Origin: CAZGNZ01 sp964527215
GTDB lineage: Bacteria; Fidelibacterota; Marinisomatia; SCGC-AAA003-L08; JACNLC01
Reading direction: 5' to 3'
Length of the DNA stretch: 64,000 nt
Assembly (NCBI GenBank): GCA_964527215.1
Contig: CAZGNZ010000019.1
Coordinates: 10,265 to 74,264, forward strand
Of the stretch, positions 47,777 to 57,051 are shown one piece after another. Position numbers and translations under genes: made by a program. The notes beneath the pieces were generated by a model. The model was given only the letters and a program-made list of their open reading frames with translations. It made no database searches and had not been told where the DNA came from. The first letter of the stretch is position 1, and the number at the start of each line of letters is the position of its first letter.

Positions 47777-48036
47777 AACAATTTCCTAATTAACACACGT
47801 GCTGTACAAATCCTGATTCAGATGGTTGTCGCGATTTGTAAAAATTAAACATTTTGATAATCATATAATGTAAAATAGGAATATGCATCGATCAAAAGTA
47901 TTAATTAAAGATTCCAATATCCATATATCCAGATTTAATACTAAACTTCATGACCTATTTTTGAATGAAATTCAGCTGTTTGATCAGCGTATTTAACCAT
48001 CGATCACACGCCAAAATAAATTGAAGGATTTTAAAC

Positions 48037-49416
48037 ATGAAGAGAAGATCATGGGCTGAGCCTTGGAAGATTAAAATGGTGGAGCATCTCAGGATGACAA
48101 CCCCTGAGGAAAGGTTGACGGCCATCAAAGAAGCCGGATACAACACGTTTCTGCTGCGGTCGGCGGATGTGTATATTGATCTCCTTACGGACAGCGGCAC
48201 AAATGCGATGAGCGACGTCCAGTGGGCCGGACTGATGACGGGTGATGAAGCCTATGCGGGAAGCCGGAATTTTTATCATCTGGAAGCAGCCATCAACGAA
48301 TACTATTCTTATAAATATGTTGTCCCCACCCACCAGGGTCGCGGTGCAGAACACATGATTTCCCAGATAATGATAAAAGACGGTGATTATGTTCCTGGCA
48401 ATATGTACTTTACTACCACGCGCCTTCATCAGGAGCTTGCCGGCGGCAAATTTGTGGACATCATTGTTGATGATGCACACAATACCGAAAGCATGCATCC
48501 GTTCAAGGGTGATGTGGACCTGAATAAACTTCAGAACCTGATTGATGAAGTGGGTGCGGAGAATATCCCGTATGTCAGTATTGCAACCACTGTAAACATG
48601 GCCGGCGGTCAGCCGATATCTCTGGGCAATCTGAAAGCATTGCGGAAATTGACAAAAAAACACAATATTCCCATCGTTCACGATATGACCCGCGTGGCTG
48701 AAAATGCCTGGCTGATCAAAGAACGGGAAGAAGGCTACCAGGATAAAACAGTCAAAGAAATTGTCTTCGAGATCTGCTCGCTTACGGATCATGCAACCAT
48801 GAGCGCAAAAAAGGATGCCTGTGTCAATATTGGCGGATTCATGGCTACGAATGATCCCAAGATTTATGAAAAAGCACAGAATATGGTTGTGGTTTTTGAG
48901 GGACTGCATACCTACGGCGGGATGGCCGGCCGTGATATGGAAGCTGTCGCCATTGGAATTTCAGAATCCGTTCACGACGATTATATTCGCTCGCGTGTGG
49001 GCCAGACCGTCTATCTGGGAGAAAAACTGCTGGAATGCGGGATTCCCATTGTTCAGCCTATCGGAAGTCATGGAGTTTTTCTGGATGCAAAGAAGTTCCT
49101 GCCCCATCTTGAACAGGACGTCTTCCCGGCCCAGACCCTGGCGGCAGAAATCTATCTTGAATCAGGGGTTCGAGGCATGGAACGCGGAATTGTATCCGCC
49201 GGGCGGAACAAAGAAACCGGTGATCATAACCGTCCCAATCTGGAGTTGGTGCGCATGACTATTCCGCGCCGGGTGTACACTCAGTCGCATATGGACGTGG
49301 CAGCTGAAGCAATATTGGACGTGTATGAACGCCGTGAAAGCATCACAGGATTGAAACTCACCTATGAACCTGAATATCTGAGATTTTTCCAGGCACGGTT
49401 TGAACCGGTGCAGTAA
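48037..49416 (+). CDS. tpl: Tyrosine phenol-lyase
   Basis: A PLP enzyme splitting L-tyrosine to phenol, pyruvate and ammonia. The 459 residues follow Citrobacter TPL throughout (LLTDSGTNAMSDVQWAG, VPTHQGRGAEHMISQ). The PLP lysine is Lys259 in SAKKDACVNIGGF. Two positions separate TPL from tryptophanase: Thr126 (TPL Thr124, where tryptophanase has Asp) in YFTTTRLH, and Arg383 (TPL Arg381, where tryptophanase has Ile or Val) in GMERGIVSAGRN. Both are of the TPL kind. GAAGGA precedes the ATG. It stands alone with a terminator after it and would feed pyruvate and ammonia into fermentation, with phenol as a waste product. Confidence 0.9.
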   Translation: MKRRSWAEPWKIKMVEHLRMTTPEERLTAIKEAGYNTFLLRSADVYIDLLTDSGTNAMSDVQWAGLMTGDEAYAGSRNFYHLEAAINEYYSYKYVVPTHQGRGAEHMISQIMIKDGDYVPGNMYFTTTRLHQELAGGKFVDIIVDDAHNTESMHPFKGDVDLNKLQNLIDEVGAENIPYVSIATTVNMAGGQPISLGNLKALRKLTKKHNIPIVHDMTRVAENAWLIKEREEGYQDKTVKEIVFEICSLTDHATMSAKKDACVNIGGFMATNDPKIYEKAQNMVVVFEGLHTYGGMAGRDMEAVAIGISESVHDDYIRSRVGQTVYLGEKLLECGIPIVQPIGSHGVFLDAKKFLPHLEQDVFPAQTLAAEIYLESGVRGMERGIVSAGRNKETGDHNRPNLELVRMTIPRRVYTQSHMDVAAEAILDVYERRESITGLKLTYEPEYLRFFQARFEPVQ

Positions 49417-49445
49417 TTTCGCTGAAAATCACAGATAAAATATTT

Positions 49446-49473
49446 ACGGATCGCTTTTGCGGTCCGTTTCTTT
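49446..49473 (+). terminator. Terminator after tyrosine phenol-lyase
   Basis: ACGGATCGC and GCGGTCCGT pair with one T-G wobble around TTTT, then TTCTTT follows. It is 30 bases after the stop codon. The next 310 bases up to the following gene are A+T-rich and hold no gene that I can see. Confidence 0.75.
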
Positions 49474-49784
49474 ATGCTGGAATTGTATTTATTCACATAT
49501 TCAGATAGTGATAAATTGAGTTAGCCCGCATATTTCACGAGAAATTGATTACGATGATATATCTGGTCGATTCTGTTTCAATTACGCTTGATATTTGTTC
49601 TCATTGTACTCTTCAGTACAAGATTGTTCAAATATTATTGCAAGCCTTGCATAATCATCCAGCTTCTCCATCTCATTTCGAAGCATCATGAAATATCCGG
49701 GTTAGAGTGAATAATCCTATTCTGTTCCCAAGGACTAAACTGAATTGACAACCTGTCATAAACAAATGCACCACGGAGTATAAC

Positions 49785-51728
49785 ATGGATCCGAATATCC
49801 TCTGGCATCCCGATGAACACAGAATTCAAAATTCACAGATGGATGCTTTCCGTCGATTTGTCAATCAGCGGTATGATGTCAACTTCCACACGTATGATGC
49901 ACTGTATAAATGGTCGGTGACTGAGTTGGAAGCATTTTGGGGATCAGTCTGGGATTTTACAGAGATTATCAGTACAGTCCCATACACGTCTGTCGTCTGC
50001 AATGCTGATTCAATGCCGGGTGCAGAATGGTTTCCGGGTGCACATTTGAATTTTGCACAGAACCTGCTTCGATTCAAAGATGATTCTCCGGCTGTGATTT
50101 CCTGGACCGAATCCGGCGGCCCGTCGGTGCTGACGTTTGCTGAGCTGCATGTTCAAACCGCCCGAGTTGCAGCAGCAATGCTCAATGCAGGAATTCAGCC
50201 TGGAGACCGGGTGGCGGCATTTATGCCAAATATTCCTGAAACCGTTACAGCAATGCTGGCCGCTGCCAGTATTGGGGCGGTCTGGTCCTCCACATCCCCC
50301 GATTTTGGCATCCAGGGCGTCGTGGACCGGTTCAGACAGATTCAGCCGAAATGGCTCTTTACCGCATCAGGATATATGTTCAAAGGCAAGTGGATTGACA
50401 TCAATCCCAAGCTGGAACACATTATTGATGAGCTGCCCTCGCTGACGCGGGTGATTCAGCTGAAGGGCAAACGATCTGCTTCATTGAATTCCAATCTGAT
50501 TACCGGCTGGGATGAAATACAGGGAGCACCTGACTGTGATCTGGAATTTGAATCGCTTCCTTTCAGTCATCCTCTGTATATAATGTTTTCTTCCGGAACA
50601 ACCGGTCTTCCCAAAAGCATTGTGCACTCCGCAGGCGGAACACTGATCCAGCATCTGAAAGAACTGGTTCTGCACACAGACCTTAAACGAGGTGATCGGA
50701 TTTTTTATTATACTACCTGCGGATGGATGATGTGGAACTGGCTGGTAAGTTCTCTTTCGGTTGGGGCAGCCGTAGTACTGTATGACGGAAATCCGTTCTT
50801 TCCAGACAGCCGGCGGCTGCTTCGAATGATTGATGAGTCTGGAATAAATATTTTCGGAACCAGCGCAAGGTATATCGCCGCCCTCCAGGAGTCCGGAGTA
50901 AAACCAAAATCAGATTCCGATTTCCCAAGTTTGCAAACCATCCTGTCAACCGGTTCTCCGCTGTCTCCAGCCAGTTTTGACTACGTATATCGGGAATGGA
51001 AAGAGAATGTACAGTTAAGCTCCATTGCCGGAGGAACAGACATTATCTCCTGTTTCAATCTTGGAAATCCAGTACTTCCTGTTGTTCGGGGCGAAATACA
51101 GTGTCGCGGACTGGGAATGAAAGTGGAAAGCTATGATGCCTTCGGAGAGCCGGCTGTGGGTGAAAAAGGTGAACTTGTCTGTACCCTTCCGTTTCCAAGC
51201 ATGCCGGTGGGTTTTTGGAATGATGAAGACGGCGAGAAGTACCACAATGCATATTTCAAGACGTTCAAGAATATCTGGCATCACGGGGATTTTATTATAA
51301 TCAGCCGCCATGGCGGTGTAACAATGTGCGGACGCTCAGATGCCACTCTGAATCCTGGCGGAGTGCGAATGGGGACCGCGGAATTTTATGCAGTTCTGGA
51401 AAAACTGGAAGGCATTGCGGATTCTGTGGTTGTTGGGCAGAACGAGCAGGGCGACGAGAAAATTATCCTGTTTGTGAAGCTGGATCAGAACCTGATGCTG
51501 GATGAGATGCTGGAAATCCGCATTAGGCAGACACTCCGAAAGGAATGCAGTCCAAGACATGTCCCATGGAAAATTTTTCAGGTGCGTGAAATCCCATATA
51601 CCATAAACGGAAAAAAAATAGAAATCGCTGTCAAACAGACCATCAACAATGAACCGGTGCTGAATCTGGATGCACTGATCAATCCTGATGCGCTCAAGGA
51701 GTATGCATATCTGATGCGCGGAAAATAA
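49785..51728 (+). CDS. Acetoacetyl-CoA synthetase (acetoacetate-CoA ligase)
   Basis: An ANL-family AMP-forming ligase that activates acetoacetate. The 647-residue length and the N-terminal layout (LWHPDEHRIQNSQMDAFRRF, PGAEWFPGAHLNFAQNLLR) are those of acetoacetyl-CoA synthetases rather than acetyl-CoA synthetase. Core motifs are YIMFSSGTTGLPKSIVH near residue 264, YYTTCGWMMWNWL, GGTDIISCF near 412 and WHHGDFIIISRHGG near 503. The catalytic lysine is in YTINGKKIEIAVKQ near 610. GGAG lies eight bases before the ATG. It stands alone; a strong hairpin follows at once. It may use acetoacetate from ketogenic amino acids or lipid breakdown. Confidence 0.92.
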   Translation: MDPNILWHPDEHRIQNSQMDAFRRFVNQRYDVNFHTYDALYKWSVTELEAFWGSVWDFTEIISTVPYTSVVCNADSMPGAEWFPGAHLNFAQNLLRFKDDSPAVISWTESGGPSVLTFAELHVQTARVAAAMLNAGIQPGDRVAAFMPNIPETVTAMLAAASIGAVWSSTSPDFGIQGVVDRFRQIQPKWLFTASGYMFKGKWIDINPKLEHIIDELPSLTRVIQLKGKRSASLNSNLITGWDEIQGAPDCDLEFESLPFSHPLYIMFSSGTTGLPKSIVHSAGGTLIQHLKELVLHTDLKRGDRIFYYTTCGWMMWNWLVSSLSVGAAVVLYDGNPFFPDSRRLLRMIDESGINIFGTSARYIAALQESGVKPKSDSDFPSLQTILSTGSPLSPASFDYVYREWKENVQLSSIAGGTDIISCFNLGNPVLPVVRGEIQCRGLGMKVESYDAFGEPAVGEKGELVCTLPFPSMPVGFWNDEDGEKYHNAYFKTFKNIWHHGDFIIISRHGGVTMCGRSDATLNPGGVRMGTAEFYAVLEKLEGIADSVVVGQNEQGDEKIILFVKLDQNLMLDEMLEIRIRQTLRKECSPRHVPWKIFQVREIPYTINGKKIEIAVKQTINNEPVLNLDALINPDALKEYAYLMRGK

Positions 51729-51754
51729 ACACCCCGCAGCTTACTGCGGGGTGT
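51729..51754. terminator. Perfect hairpin between convergent genes
   Basis: ACACCCCGCAG and CTGCGGGGTGT form an 11-base-pair stem over CTTA, starting right after the acetoacetyl-CoA synthetase stop. There is no strong T tract, and it lies between convergent genes, so it may serve both. Confidence 0.7.
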
Positions 51755-51812
51755 CTGATTAAATGTGTCTGCAGATTTTCACCGATTCATCTGATGTTTA
51801 TGGACCATCAGA

Positions 51813-53309
51813 CTACAGGATGATATTCATTCCAAGACTGACATTGACGCCACCGGGAACATCCGGATCCACGCCCTGAACAGTATATCCGAACGGATCC
51901 GTTTCCCATTCACCCCCAAAAGTTTTCAGGTACCCGACCGTTCCTTCTATCCCAAGTTTTGGAGTAAGACTGTATTTCATATTCATGCTTGGCTGTATCA
52001 CAATATATGAATTTAAAAACTTAAACTGATCCATACCGTCCAGACTGCCTGCAGGATCGTCAAATGTCGGAATCACCCTGACCTCAGCCGTTTCCATACT
52101 GGTGCACCCGCCGCCGAACAGCATTTCACCTTCAATTGAAAACGCCTTGCTGAGCCGGTCCTCCCGGGCAATCGAGATACCGCCGTACCAGGAATTGACT
52201 TCAAGATGGTTGGAATTATTATTAAACATCGCACTCTGCTTGTCACCGTACCACGCTCCTGATGCACCGATCTTCCAGCCGTTTCTCAGCCACATGCTGA
52301 AATCGAGTTCGTTGAAAATCAGACCTTTGTCGGCGATTTCACTGAAACCCATGGCACCAATCACCTGATTCAGTTCTTCAAAATCGAAATCCAGCCAGCG
52401 TACGTGAAACCCCAACTCAAACCGATGATGATTCATCAGGCAATCGTGGTGTTTTCGAATCAGTCGTTTTTCCCGCTGCTCTGCTTTATCGCAGACTTGG
52501 GCGCGGTATTTATCCGGAAATGGTTGGTTCTCTCGAATTTTCTTCATTTCCCGCACGCGGCGGTTTTCTTTTTCGCCGGACGATTCCTGCATCTCAAAAA
52601 TATTGACTTCATCTGAATCTTCATCAAAATAAATGGTTTTCACCAGACCGTCATCCGAATGAATGGTGATGACCTTCTGATCGATAAACTCATTTATATC
52701 CAATTCACCCGAATCCTGTGCTCTGATCCTGATTTCTTCCCGGAGGGATTCAGGCAAAAATTCATTGCCCTTCGAATAGTGTATCGGTCCGTTTTTGGTA
52801 ACGATAACTTCCTCTGTTACTATACAGTCGTCTTTGTCTTTTCCTGAATCCCAGTCAGATTCATTCAGCAGTTTTTCTATCTCAATGATGATTTCGCCGT
52901 CCAAATCATCCAGGAAAACCTGATGTTCTTCATTGGGACCTTCCGGGCTTTCAAGAATGATGTTTCCATCCGAATTCATAATTTTCAAGATCGTATTCGA
53001 ATGTTCATCTGCAACATCCGCTTTCAGGATTTCGGCAACTACGGAGCCATCATCGCCGAGTTTAATGATGATGGTTTTCCGGCCGTCCTCATTTTCTGAT
53101 TCTTCAATCCATACCGCATGTTCACGGTCAGAAGTCAAATCAATATCCAAATCAAGTGTTTTAATGAGGGAGTCCAGATTGATATCGGTTTCAATGTCTT
53201 GCAGGATAATGATCTTCTCCTCGGAGGATTTCTCCGCTTCCGCGGCGAACATCGGGACGGTCAGTAGATAAAAGAAAAGAATTGATAATACAGGCGCGCT
53301 GGCAATCAT
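51813..53309 (-). CDS. Exported acidic protein with C-terminal outer-membrane-type beta domain, unknown
   Basis: A 498-residue protein with signal peptide MIASAPVLSILFFYLLTVPM (cleavage near AAEA) and a GGAGA ribosome site. Residues 25-260 are very acidic and repeat short strand pairs around Asp/Glu-rich turns (IIIKLGDDGSVVAEI, TILKIMNSDGNIILES, VITIHSDDGLVKTIYF). Residues 265-320 are basic and helical (RRVREMKKIREN, KHHDCLMNHHRFELGFHVRW). From about 310 to the end alternating hydrophobic strands ending in NVSLGMNIIL look like a small beta barrel or an outer-membrane beta sheet. I recognise no family. It is transcribed alone, upstream of which lies a 180-base gap. Confidence 0.7.
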   Translation of the reverse strand: MIASAPVLSILFFYLLTVPMFAAEAEKSSEEKIIILQDIETDINLDSLIKTLDLDIDLTSDREHAVWIEESENEDGRKTIIIKLGDDGSVVAEILKADVADEHSNTILKIMNSDGNIILESPEGPNEEHQVFLDDLDGEIIIEIEKLLNESDWDSGKDKDDCIVTEEVIVTKNGPIHYSKGNEFLPESLREEIRIRAQDSGELDINEFIDQKVITIHSDDGLVKTIYFDEDSDEVNIFEMQESSGEKENRRVREMKKIRENQPFPDKYRAQVCDKAEQREKRLIRKHHDCLMNHHRFELGFHVRWLDFDFEELNQVIGAMGFSEIADKGLIFNELDFSMWLRNGWKIGASGAWYGDKQSAMFNNNSNHLEVNSWYGGISIAREDRLSKAFSIEGEMLFGGGCTSMETAEVRVIPTFDDPAGSLDGMDQFKFLNSYIVIQPSMNMKYSLTPKLGIEGTVGYLKTFGGEWETDPFGYTVQGVDPDVPGGVNVSLGMNIIL

Positions 53310-53492
53310 ATTTTTCTCCAGGTATTTATTCTGTTACAAGGTAAAGGGGGTTTACAAACAGCCTGATCCCGAATTGGGATACAGCGTGCTCGCAACGGTG
53401 ATTTGACACAGAAAGTTCCGAGGATTTCTGCAGTTCAGGAGAGAGGTTAAATTATGGTGCCAGCGGTGTCTTAAACAGTATCCGGATGATGG

Positions 53493-53861
53493 TCAGCCGA
53501 GGACATCCTCAACTTTGCGCATCAGTTCCAACGGGCTGAAGGGTTTAACAAAATAATCATCTGCGCCGGCCTGTTTTCCCCGTTCCTTGTCGGTGTCCTG
53601 ATTCTTTGCTGTCAGCATAACAATATTAATATTTCCGGTTTGCGGATCATTCTTCAATGCTTCGCAGACCTCAAATCCATCCAGTCCGCCTTCGGGCATC
53701 ATAACATCCAGCAGGATCAGGTCCGGCTGCATTGACCTGGCAATATCCAATGCTTCAGGACCGGTACCCGCCTGCAGTATTTCATAATCCCCAATTCGCA
53801 GTGTCACCTCAATTAACTCTCGAACTTCCGGTTGATCATCAACTATAAGAATCTTTTTCAT
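53493..53861 (-). CDS. Single-domain response regulator (CheY-like)
   Basis: A 122-residue stand-alone receiver: Asp8-Asp9 acidic pair, acceptor Asp52 in ILLDVMMPEGG, Thr in MLTAKN near 84 and switch lysine in FVKPFSP near 106. It lacks an output domain. It is the last gene of a minus-strand signalling cluster, 14 bases downstream of a second single receiver; the two are only distantly similar and so are likely to play different roles in the relay. The insertion EGGLDG after the acceptor is typical of relay receivers paired with hybrid kinases. Confidence 0.92.
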   Translation of the reverse strand: MKKILIVDDQPEVRELIEVTLRIGDYEILQAGTGPEALDIARSMQPDLILLDVMMPEGGLDGFEVCEALKNDPQTGNINIVMLTAKNQDTDKERGKQAGADDYFVKPFSPLELMRKVEDVLG

Positions 53862-53875
53862 AATGATTTTCTCAG

Positions 53876-54247
53876 TTAACTCAATATACGGTTCACAGTT
53901 TGTTTAAGTGCATGCTCATTGAGTGGTTTTCCCAGAAACGCATCTGCTCCCATTTTAAGACTGAATTCCCGATCTGATTCTTTGACTGAAACAAAAATCA
54001 CCGGGATATCCTGTGTTTCCTCATCAGTTTTCAGGGATCGGTACAAATTCAGGCCATCCGCGTCGGGCAGAATGATGTCCAGGGATATTAAATCCGGTTT
54101 GAAAGATTTAACAATTCGTAGAAAGTTCTTACTGTAATTTACAGTTTTAACCAAATAGTTTTCTTCTTCAAAATAATACTTCAGAAGATCGGCAACTGCC
54201 TCATCGTCATCCAGAACAAGAATTCTTTTTTTGTCGATCGTGTCCAT
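53876..54247 (-). CDS. Single-domain response regulator
   Basis: A 123-residue receiver with acidic residues Asp13-Asp15, acceptor Asp57 in LISLDIILPDADG, Ser in FVSVKES near 88 and switch lysine in FLGKPLNE near 108. No output domain. It lies 84 bases after the split kinase and 14 bases before the other single receiver on the same strand, so the three probably share a transcript. The ribosome site is poor (CGAGT), which may suit coupling to upstream translation. Confidence 0.9.
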   Translation of the reverse strand: MDTIDKKRILVLDDDEAVADLLKYYFEEENYLVKTVNYSKNFLRIVKSFKPDLISLDIILPDADGLNLYRSLKTDEETQDIPVIFVSVKESDREFSLKMGADAFLGKPLNEHALKQTVNRILS

Positions 54248-54331
54248 AATACTCGTTTCTGTGAATAATTATTATTGTGGTTTTCTTTACTTGAGAATCT
54301 TCTGTATCAGCAATCACGCCCGAGACGACTG

Positions 54332-54934
54332 TTAGGGGCTTTCTGAACTGTTGTTCGGGATACTGAAGTACACACTTGTACCGCTGCCAAATTCGCTTTC
54401 AACCCAGATTTTTCCATCATGAGCTTCGATGATATGTTTGGCAATGCTCATCCCCAGTCCAGTACCTTCGATGGCATTATTGGAAGTATCAGCACGATAA
54501 AATTTGTTAAATACCTGTCTGATTTCTTCATCCCTCATTCCGATACCCTGATCGGTAATCCGTACCTGGATTGAATTGTTAAAAGCCTCCTCGAATATTT
54601 TTATGGGTCCGCCGTCCGGAGAATACTTCACCGAATTACTGATCAGGTTTTTCAGTACCTGGGCGATTTTATCCCTGTCGGCAATTATCTGATCTGTGTC
54701 TTCCATCATATGCAGTTCAAACTGATGGTTATCCTCCTGGGAGATGAAAGGTTCAGCAACTTCATGGATGATGTTGGACAGATGGCATTCTGATTTCTGC
54801 AGAGCAAAACTTGATCCTGATTCGATTCTTGAAAGATCCAGCAAATCATTGATTATGGCTGCCAGATTTCGGGACTGATGGTTGATATGAGTCAGAAATT
54901 TCTCATGTTCCTGGTCTGACAGTCCCTTTCGCAT
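54332..54934 (-). pseudogene. C-terminal part of a frameshifted PAS histidine kinase (end of DHp and ATPase domain)
   Basis: This frame holds the second DHp helix (NHQSRNLAAIINDLLDLSRI) and a full ATPase domain: NLISNSVKYSPDGG, DQGIGM, GTGLGMSIAKHI and FGSGTSVYFSIP. It is the direct continuation of the kinase at 54934-56991. One T missing from the run at 54949-54952 (reverse strand TTTT, five expected) puts the two parts in different frames; adding one base restores ...TSIQGF-SEILLMRKGLS. The apparent ATG at 54934 is internal to the original gene. This may be a true mutation, a sequencing error in a homopolymer, or recoding. Confidence 0.85.
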
Positions 54935-56991
54935 CAGCAGTATTTCTGAAAACCCTGAATAGACGTAATCGGCGTCCTCAGTTCATGAGCCGCAGTTGAA
55001 ATAAATTCTGACTTCATTCGATCCACTTCCCGTTCGTGACTCACATCATGGAAAATGGCGATGATACCGGTTGCATGACCGTCCCGACCGCGAATAGTGG
55101 ATGTTCGGGCTCTAAGGATTTGCGGCGATTTTGCCCCTGATTTTCGAATATCAAAATCAAACTGACCGCCTGATTCGTGCTTTGACAGGGTTTCTTTGAT
55201 CCGTTCCCTCAAGGTCAGTTCCGAGAAGGCAAAATCCACAGGCCGGTTGATTACATCCGACAGTCGGACATTCAGGAAGTCTTCGGCGGCTCGATTCATC
55301 AGAACCACATTGTAGTACATATCAGTGACGATGAGGCCATCCGCCATTGATTTGAGAATCCCATCTATGTAATCCCTGGCATGCTCTGCATCACTGAGTG
55401 CAATATTCAGTTCCCCAGTTCGTTCGTCCACTTTCTTCTCAAGATCTTTTCGGTACTCGATCAGCTCCGTGATATCCTGTCCCACACCGATCACTCCCGT
55501 AACCGTGCCATCCACTGCTCTGCGCGTGCTGGCATTCAGTATCACGGTAACCCGTTTTCCGTCTTTACGAACCAGAGGCAGTTCAAAATTAACCGTTTCA
55601 ATACCCTTCAGTGCCCGGTTAAATATTTTTTCCACCTGGTCCTGATTTTCCTCAGCAATGAAATCCCTGACCAGGTCCTTTCCCAGAACTTCCGATTTGG
55701 AATATCCCAGTATCTGTCTGGCCATTTGATTCCATTCATTGACGGCTCCCTGGGTATCGATTCCAAAAATGGGAGCATTGGCAGTGTTTATCAGCTGTGC
55801 AAGTTCTTTGGCCACCTGTTCCAGAGCATCCCGGCTTTTTTTCCGCTCTGTGATATCTTTGAATACAACGACGCTGCCGACCACATCATCCATTTCCACC
55901 ATCGGTGTTACCACATACTCCACCGGGATCATACTGCCGTCCGACGTCTGAAACAATTCATCGTCCCGCCTGATGGTTTTATTCAGTTTCCAGGCTGCCA
56001 TGATGGGATACTCGCCATCCGGGTAGCGATTTTTGTCCCGCTTGGGGTGAATCCAGTATGGATTGCTGTCACTGTTAATAGCGCTCTCAATTTCCAGCCC
56101 CAACATTCCTGCAGCAGCCGGATTGATAAAAGTAAACTTACCCTGAAGATTGATCCCAAAAATGCCTTCACCTGCAGTATTCAGAATCAGTTCATTCTGC
56201 CGCCGAAGTTTTTCAACCGCTATTTCCGCATTTTTCTTTTCGGTGATATCCAGTATCTGCATTGTCAAATAGGAATCACTCTGGATTTTTTCAGAAATTC
56301 TGGATGCACTGACATTGGTCCAGATAATATGATCATCAATGGAGAGAAAACGACTTTCGAAATGCACTTGGCTGGTTTTCCCTTCCGCCACCTGATTCAT
56401 GACGGACAGGCAATATTCCAGTGATTCCGGATGCAGCAATTCCTGAATTTTTCTCCCTGCAATAATGGTTTCTTCCATGCCGATCATATGACAGAAACTC
56501 TGATTGGCCTGCTGGATTTCTCCGCCTGGTTTCAGGATTATCATCCCGGCAGCTGCGCTCATGAAAGACTGCCGGAAACGTTCCTCACTTTCCTGCAGCT
56601 GGTTTTGGAGAGCCACCTTCTCCATGCATTTCTGTATGGAAAAGTGCAGGACTTCAAAACTTATGGGTTTCTTGATATAATTGGAAGCACCCAGACTCAG
56701 CGCTTCGATGGCATTTTCAAGATCACCATGTCCGGTGATAACAATGGACTGCAGTTCAGGGTAGGAGGTACGGGTATGTTTTAGAAGATCAATACCGGTG
56801 ACACCCGGCATACGAATATCGGTGACCATCACATCAAACGGATTTTCCCCCAGTGCCTTAATGGCTTCCTGTGCGGAATTCACCGTCATTATATCATACA
56901 TGGTGGAGATGCGTTCCAGCCCGCGGCGAATCAGGCCGCAGAGCCGCTGCTCATCTTCAACTATTAATACATTGTACTTTGATACATTCAT
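54934..56991 (-). CDS. Receiver-PAS histidine kinase, N-terminal part (frameshifted before the ATPase domain)
   Basis: 685 residues: a receiver at 1-125 with acceptor Asp58 in VMVTDIRMPGVTG, four PAS domains at about 135-255, 260-385, 390-510 and 540-655, and the first DHp helix FISTAAHELRTPITSIQGF with His669. The reading then ends in QKYC and a stop, while the missing ATPase domain continues in another frame from 54934 to 54332. As read, this product cannot bind ATP or phosphorylate itself. The intact gene would encode about 885 residues (56991-54332). It lies 60 bases after the HD-GYP gene and before two single receivers. Confidence 0.88.
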   Translation of the reverse strand: MNVSKYNVLIVEDEQRLCGLIRRGLERISTMYDIMTVNSAQEAIKALGENPFDVMVTDIRMPGVTGIDLLKHTRTSYPELQSIVITGHGDLENAIEALSLGASNYIKKPISFEVLHFSIQKCMEKVALQNQLQESEERFRQSFMSAAAGMIILKPGGEIQQANQSFCHMIGMEETIIAGRKIQELLHPESLEYCLSVMNQVAEGKTSQVHFESRFLSIDDHIIWTNVSASRISEKIQSDSYLTMQILDITEKKNAEIAVEKLRRQNELILNTAGEGIFGINLQGKFTFINPAAAGMLGLEIESAINSDSNPYWIHPKRDKNRYPDGEYPIMAAWKLNKTIRRDDELFQTSDGSMIPVEYVVTPMVEMDDVVGSVVVFKDITERKKSRDALEQVAKELAQLINTANAPIFGIDTQGAVNEWNQMARQILGYSKSEVLGKDLVRDFIAEENQDQVEKIFNRALKGIETVNFELPLVRKDGKRVTVILNASTRRAVDGTVTGVIGVGQDITELIEYRKDLEKKVDERTGELNIALSDAEHARDYIDGILKSMADGLIVTDMYYNVVLMNRAAEDFLNVRLSDVINRPVDFAFSELTLRERIKETLSKHESGGQFDFDIRKSGAKSPQILRARTSTIRGRDGHATGIIAIFHDVSHEREVDRMKSEFISTAAHELRTPITSIQGFQKYC

Positions 56992-57051
56992 GTGCCAGGC
57001 TCAGTATAATCGGAATACTGGTTTCGAATCCGGTAATAAGAATACGATTCA

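Noticed and set aside
48037..49416. Tryptophanase (tnaA) call
   Set aside because: The two discriminating residues are those of tyrosine phenol-lyase (Thr126, Arg383).
55381..56424. Plus-strand frame of 347 residues
   Set aside because: It is the antisense shadow of the receiver-PAS kinase.
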